This document shows positions 60,304 to 64,000 of a stretch of DNA of 64,000 nt, in pieces. The notes beneath the pieces are model-generated. The model worked only from the letters and a program-made list of their open reading frames with translations, did no database searches and was not told the origin of the DNA. The translations under genes were made by a program, and so were the position numbers. How positions within the stretch are numbered: position 1 is the stretch's first letter; the number at the start of each line of letters is the position of its first letter. The stretch spans positions 1 to 64,000 of the forward strand of contig SFET01000013.1 in the NCBI GenBank assembly GCA_004557125.1. Reading direction: 5' to 3'. This stretch comes from Clostridiales bacterium (lineage in GTDB: Bacteria; Bacillota; Clostridia; Christensenellales; Aristaeellaceae).

Positions 60304-61761
60304 CTAGGCCGGGGGCAGCAGGCGCACCGGCAGCTTCAGCGTCACCGACGTGCCCTCTCCCGGCCGGCTCTCGATCCACACGCCCTGGGGCTGGTTGTAG
60401 TAGAGCTGGATGCGCTTGTTGACGTTGAACAGGCCGTAGCCCGCGCTCTCGGCGCCGCTGCCGGAGAGTCCCTCGCGCACCTGAGCGAGGCGCTCCGGCG
60501 TCATGCCCGCGCCGTTGTCCGCAACCTCCAGAATCAGCCAGCTGTCCTCCATGCGCCCGGTGACCCGCACCAGGCCCCGGCCGCGGCGGTGCTTCACGCC
60601 GTGGTAGATGGCGTTCTCCACCAGCGGCTGCATCAGCAGCTTGAGCACCTGACAGCTGCCCAGCTCCTCGGGAATGTCGATCTGATAGTCCAGAATGTCC
60701 CGGTAGCGGATCTTCTGGATGGTCAGGTAGCCGGTGAGGTGCTTGATCTCCTCGGAGAGGGGGATCCAGTCCTTGCCCTGGCTCAGGGAGATGCGGAAGA
60801 AGTCCGACAGCGCCCGGGTGATGTGAATGACCTCGCGGCTCTGACCGGCCTCGGCCAGCCACACGATGGCGTCCAGCGTGTTGTAGAGGAAGTGGGGATT
60901 GATCTGCGCCTGCAAGGCGCGCAGCTCGCTCTTTTTGAGATTCTCCTGCTCCCGGCGGTTCTCGTCGATCAGATCCTGCAGGCGACCCGCCATGGTGTTC
61001 AGGCTCTGGGTCAGCTCGTGCAGCTCCGTCACCGGCGTCTCCGGCGCGCGCGCCTGCAGATCGCCGCCCGCCAGCGAGGCCGCGAACTTCTCCAGGCGTG
61101 CGATGGGCGTGCGAATGGCATTCGTCAGCGACTGCTGGGCCAGCATGGAGAACAGCACCGTGATGCCCAGCAGCGCCAGCAGCACCACCAGCACCACGTT
61201 CAGCGTGGCCTGCAGCTGGTCGCTGGCCTGCGCCGCCGCGCTGATCTCGCCGTCGGCATACTCCGCCAGCATGTCCGCCACCAGAGAGGACACGTTGCGC
61301 ACCTCCTCCAGCAGCGCCTCGCTCTCGGCGATGGGCTGCTCGGTGCGGATCAATTCGCCCATGCGGTCGATGTAATTGACCAGCGTGCCCATCGTGCGCC
61401 GTGCGACGATCAGCTCCTTCAGGTTCTGCGGATCCGCCGATCGGGTCAGCGCGTCGATGCCGTCGTTCACCTGCCGGATCATCTCGTACTGCTCGCCGCC
61501 GTCGAAGCTCTTGTGCCCGGCGACCACGTACCACATCTCGTCGGCGATCTGGGTCTGCACCAGCGGCTTCAGCGAGGACACCTGCTCCACCTGCCGGATG
61601 ACGCCGTGATAGGTCTGGGCGTAGTGCATCATCATGCCCAGGCTCACCAGCGCGGGCACGATCAGCAGGCCCATGAGGATCAGGAAGGAGACGCGCAGGC
61701 GCTCGACGATGCTCTCGCCCAGGTGCAGGCGGGTCATCGCCCGCTCCAACAACCCGCGCAT
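60304..61761 (-). CDS. YesM-type sensor histidine kinase
   Basis: 485 residues. TM1 (about 27-50), an extracytoplasmic helical sensor of about 140 residues, TM2 (about 180-205), HAMP, the His-kinase domain with QINPHFLYNTLDAI (phospho-acceptor His) and an ATPase domain with DNGAGM. This is the LytS/YesM class. The gene starts next to the stop of the lipoprotein sugar-binding gene (ATG at 61761), so that protein very probably presents the sugar to the sensor. Confidence 0.92.
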   Translation of the reverse strand: MRGLLERAMTRLHLGESIVERLRVSFLILMGLLIVPALVSLGMMMHYAQTYHGVIRQVEQVSSLKPLVQTQIADEMWYVVAGHKSFDGGEQYEMIRQVNDGIDALTRSADPQNLKELIVARRTMGTLVNYIDRMGELIRTEQPIAESEALLEEVRNVSSLVADMLAEYADGEISAAAQASDQLQATLNVVLVVLLALLGITVLFSMLAQQSLTNAIRTPIARLEKFAASLAGGDLQARAPETPVTELHELTQSLNTMAGRLQDLIDENRREQENLKKSELRALQAQINPHFLYNTLDAIVWLAEAGQSREVIHITRALSDFFRISLSQGKDWIPLSEEIKHLTGYLTIQKIRYRDILDYQIDIPEELGSCQVLKLLMQPLVENAIYHGVKHRRGRGLVRVTGRMEDSWLILEVADNGAGMTPERLAQVREGLSGSGAESAGYGLFNVNKRIQLYYNQPQGVWIESRPGEGTSVTLKLPVRLLPPA

Positions 61762-61762
61762 G

Positions 61763-62752
61763 TCAGTATCCCCGCGGCGGAATTGAGTCCAGATCCGCAT
61801 CGTATTCGGTGAACACCTGCTCCTCGGAGTAGGTGCAGCGCGGAATCTCCTCGCCCGCCGCCAGCTTCTGCGCCAGCTCCATCACCATGTCCCCGATCTG
61901 CGGCTTGCACTCGATCACGCAGTTGATCTTTCCCTCCTTCAGCAGGTCAATGGCCGCCTGCTCGCCGTCCACGGTGATGATGATCACGTCCTCGCCCGGC
62001 TTCAGCCCGGCCTCCTCCAGGGCTGCGATGGCGCCCAGGGTCATGGCGTCGTTGTGGGAATAGAGCACGTCGATGCGCTCATACTTCTCCAGCAGCACCT
62101 TCATGCACTCCTTGCCCTTCGGGCGCAGGAAATCGCCGGACATGCTGTCGATCAGGTGCAGGTTCTGCTGGCCTGCGATGGCGTCCCGGAAGCCCTCGGC
62201 GCGCTGCAGCATGGGCGTGGAATCCAGGGTTCCGGAGAGTTCCACGATGTTCAGCTCGCCCAGATTCTCCCGCCGCGCCTTCTCGATCAGAAATTCCCCG
62301 GCGTGCAGGCCCTCCGTATAGAAGTCCGAACCGATGAAGCCCGCATAGAGGCTCTCGTCCCCGGTCTCCACCATGCGGTCGGTGGTCAGCACGGGGATGC
62401 CCGCGTCCTTCGCCTCCTGCAGCACGTTGTCCCAGCCGGTCTCCACGATGGGCGAGAAGGCGATCACGTCCACCTGATAGGCGATGAACGAGCGGATCGC
62501 CTTGATCTGCCGGTCCTGCTTCTGCTCGGCGTTCTCGTACATCAGCGAAACGCCGGCGCGCTCCGCCGCCTCCTTGATGGACTCGCTGTTGGCCAGCCGC
62601 CAGGCGCTCTCCCAGCCCAGCTGGGAGAAGCCCAGCAGGATGGACTGATCCTGTGCCGCCTCCTCCGATGCATCCTCCGTCGGGCGCCGCGCTCCGCAGC
62701 CCGTCAGCAGCATGCAGAGCGCCAGCACCGCCGCCATGCCCCTTCGCTTCAT
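61763..62752 (-). CDS. YtfQ-like sugar-binding lipoprotein, putative sensor partner
   Basis: 329 residues with a lipoprotein signal (AAVLALCMLLTGCG, lipidated Cys about 19). The mature part resembles YtfQ: LGFSQLGWESAWRLANSES, QKQDRQIKAIRSFIAYQV and VETGWDNVL. It is encoded first in a three-gene unit with a kinase and regulator and no permease. So it more likely senses the sugar for the kinase than carries it for import, although sharing the YtfRT-YjfF channel is possible. The ATG at 62752 is preceded by AGGTGG. Confidence 0.88.
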   Translation of the reverse strand: MKRRGMAAVLALCMLLTGCGARRPTEDASEEAAQDQSILLGFSQLGWESAWRLANSESIKEAAERAGVSLMYENAEQKQDRQIKAIRSFIAYQVDVIAFSPIVETGWDNVLQEAKDAGIPVLTTDRMVETGDESLYAGFIGSDFYTEGLHAGEFLIEKARRENLGELNIVELSGTLDSTPMLQRAEGFRDAIAGQQNLHLIDSMSGDFLRPKGKECMKVLLEKYERIDVLYSHNDAMTLGAIAALEEAGLKPGEDVIIITVDGEQAAIDLLKEGKINCVIECKPQIGDMVMELAQKLAAGEEIPRCTYSEEQVFTEYDADLDSIPPRGY

Positions 62753-62821
62753 GACCCGCACCACCTACGCATGAGATTTGGTATTCTGAACCATTTCTTC
62801 GCAAGAATTTCCCATTTTTTA

Positions 62822-62850
62822 ATTATACCATACAAATTTCCCTTTTGCAA
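62822..62850 (-). promoter_or_regulatory. Promoter of the sugar-sensing three-gene unit
   Basis: On the minus strand TTGCAA (62850-62845) and TATAAT (62827-62822) are 17 bases apart, 70 bases before the lipoprotein ATG. Confidence 0.75.
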
Positions 62851-62882
62851 AGACCCCCGCCGCAATCCCGGGCCGGGCGCGC

Positions 62883-62912
62883 AAAAAATCCCGACCCATC
62901 CGGGCCGGGATT
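62883..62912 (-). terminator. Intrinsic terminator after the MATE gene
   Basis: On the minus strand AATCCCG (62912-62906) pairs with CGGGATT (62893-62887), followed by a T6 run (62888-62883, A on the plus strand). It closes the MATE gene. Confidence 0.85.
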
Positions 62913-62923
62913 CATGTATGACG

Positions 62924-64000
62924 CTACGCCGTCTCGCGCAGCACGCGCTTTTCCGCCCACCTGCCGCTGCGGAAGCGCAGGGAGAAGATCACCGCGCGCA
63001 CCGTCCAGTCGGCGAACATGCCGATCCACACGCCGATGGGGCCGAAGTGGAATACGCGGATCAGCACCACCGCCACCACCACGCGGCACAGCCACATGGT
63101 GCAGGTGGCCGTCATCATGGAGAAGCGCACGTCGCCCGCGGCGCGCATGCCGTATGCGGGAATGAAGGACAGCGTCCACACCAGCGGCTTGTACACGCAG
63201 ATGATGCGGGTCATCCACACCGCCATGTCGGCGGCCTCCTTCTCCATGCCGCCCACCACCGTGACCGGGCGCACCACCAGTGCGATCAGCGCGCACAGCG
63301 CCATCACCGCCACCTCGCCGTAGAGGGTCAGCCGCTTGATGTTCCTGCGGGCCTCCTCCACGCGGCCGGCGCCCATGCACTGGCCCACGATGGTCATCAT
63401 GCCCAGGCCGATGCCGATGGGCGCGTCGCTGTTGACCTGCTCCAGCATGTTGGTCATGGCCTGCGCGGCGATGGCCGTGGTGCCCAGGGTGGACACCGAG
63501 GACTGGATCACCAGCTTGCCGAACTGGAACATGCCGTTTTCGATGCCGGTGGGAATGCCCACGGCCAGGATGTTCAGGATCCGGGGGAACTTCGGCCGGA
63601 TCTTCAGATAGTCGCGGATGACGATGGTCTGCTTCGGCTGGCGCAAAAAGCTCAGCACAGCCACCGCGCTGAGCACGCGGGAGGTGAGCGTGGCCAGCGC
63701 CGCGCCCACCACGCCCAGGCGGAAGCCGAAGATCAGCACGGCGTTGCCCGCGATGTTGATCAGGTTGCACACCATGGAGATCATCATCGGCAGCCGGGAG
63801 TTGCCGTCCACGCGGAACAGCGCCGCGCCGGCGTTGTACAGCGCGATGAAGGGGTAGGAGATCGCCGTGATCAGCAGGTACGCCTTGGCGTTCTCCATGA
63901 CCTGCGGCTCCACCCTGCCGAAGATCAGCCGCAGCAGCGGAGCGCGCAGCAGCGTGCACACCAGCATCACCGCCGTCGCGATGACAAACACCGTCAGCAG
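62924..64000 (-). CDS. MATE-family efflux protein, 5' end outside the window
   Basis: 358 residues are visible; the frame is open to the edge. Helices and motifs of the multi-antimicrobial extrusion family are present: GNSRLPMMISMVCNLINIAGNAVLIFG, AAIAAQAMTN-like TAIAAQAMTNM and GMMTIVGQCMGAGRVEEA. Unlike the MATE gene at 6778, both the first-half end and helices 7-8 are retained. It probably exports a drug or metabolite using an ion gradient. It is alone here, with its own terminator. Confidence 0.9.
   Translation of the reverse strand: MLTVFVIATAVMLVCTLLRAPLLRLIFGRVEPQVMENAKAYLLITAISYPFIALYNAGAALFRVDGNSRLPMMISMVCNLINIAGNAVLIFGFRLGVVGAALATLTSRVLSAVAVLSFLRQPKQTIVIRDYLKIRPKFPRILNILAVGIPTGIENGMFQFGKLVIQSSVSTLGTTAIAAQAMTNMLEQVNSDAPIGIGLGMMTIVGQCMGAGRVEEARRNIKRLTLYGEVAVMALCALIALVVRPVTVVGGMEKEAADMAVWMTRIICVYKPLVWTLSFIPAYGMRAAGDVRFSMMTATCTMWLCRVVVAVVLIRVFHFGPIGVWIGMFADWTVRAVIFSLRFRSGRWAEKRVLRETA

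Overview
The window is a 64 kb stretch of a high-GC (roughly 60% or more by eye) bacterial chromosome. The gene set points to a clostridial Firmicute: a HemZ-type coproporphyrinogen dehydrogenase, the recJ-rel-dtd gene order, an Rrf2 regulator beside cysK, YesN/YesM-type two-component genes, a C_GCAxxG_C_C protein, and strong AGGAGG-type ribosome binding sites with TTGACA/TATAAT promoters. There is no rRNA gene, so I cannot name a genus. I see no phage, transposase or CRISPR.

Layout. 0-2.6 kb: tRNA-Tyr (cut by the edge), tRNA-Thr, a ZIP metal transporter and an ACT-ACT-metallo-beta-lactamase fusion. 2.9-11.7 kb (+): a membrane protein with a UBA/NAC-like N-terminus, an OmpR/EnvZ-type pair, a LacI regulator, an internally shortened MATE exporter, and a heterodimeric ABC exporter with one degenerate ATP site. 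11.7-24.7 kb (-): a housekeeping run (secD, secF, recJ, rel, dtd, MBL hydrolase, hemZ, two cyclophilins, a phosphoribosyltransferase, an unknown membrane protein).

25.4-47.5 kb is a sulfur region: HD protein, tcdA-like gene, Rrf2 regulator, cysK, an M20D amidohydrolase with a complete Opp-type transporter and a C39-like peptidase, a cystathionine gamma-synthase/beta-lyase pair, TtcA-family and NifS-like genes, and O-acetylhomoserine sulfhydrylase. An ECF substrate-binding protein and a block of flavin, lipid and stress genes are interspersed. Several promoters share a dyad of the form CCTA-N9-TGGG around the -35 hexamer. Three transcription units (M20D-Opp, cystathionine genes, sulfhydrylase) carry short Met/Cys-rich leader ORFs, each with its own ribosome binding site and followed by an intrinsic terminator. 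I read this as a two-layer sulfur circuit: Rrf2-type repression of initiation plus ribosome-mediated attenuation sensing charged tRNA-Met/tRNA-Cys. It is the best candidate here for an undescribed regulatory system.

48-64 kb holds two sugar ABC systems: an RbsBAC-like set whose ATPase gene is broken, and a galactofuranose-type YtfQ-YtfR-YtfT-YjfF set whose first permease has lost its 5' end. The second set is followed upstream in the genome by a lipoprotein YtfQ homologue, a YesM-like kinase and a YesN-like regulator that probably control it. A malic enzyme gene and a final MATE gene complete the window. The two intergenic regions around 47.6-48.1 and 53.2-53.8 kb contain a mosaic family of hairpin repeats whose stems differ by compensatory changes.

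Three transporter genes (MATE at 6.8 kb, rbsA at 50 kb, ytfT at 55.8 kb) carry internal deletions; either they are decaying or the assembly is faulty at these points.
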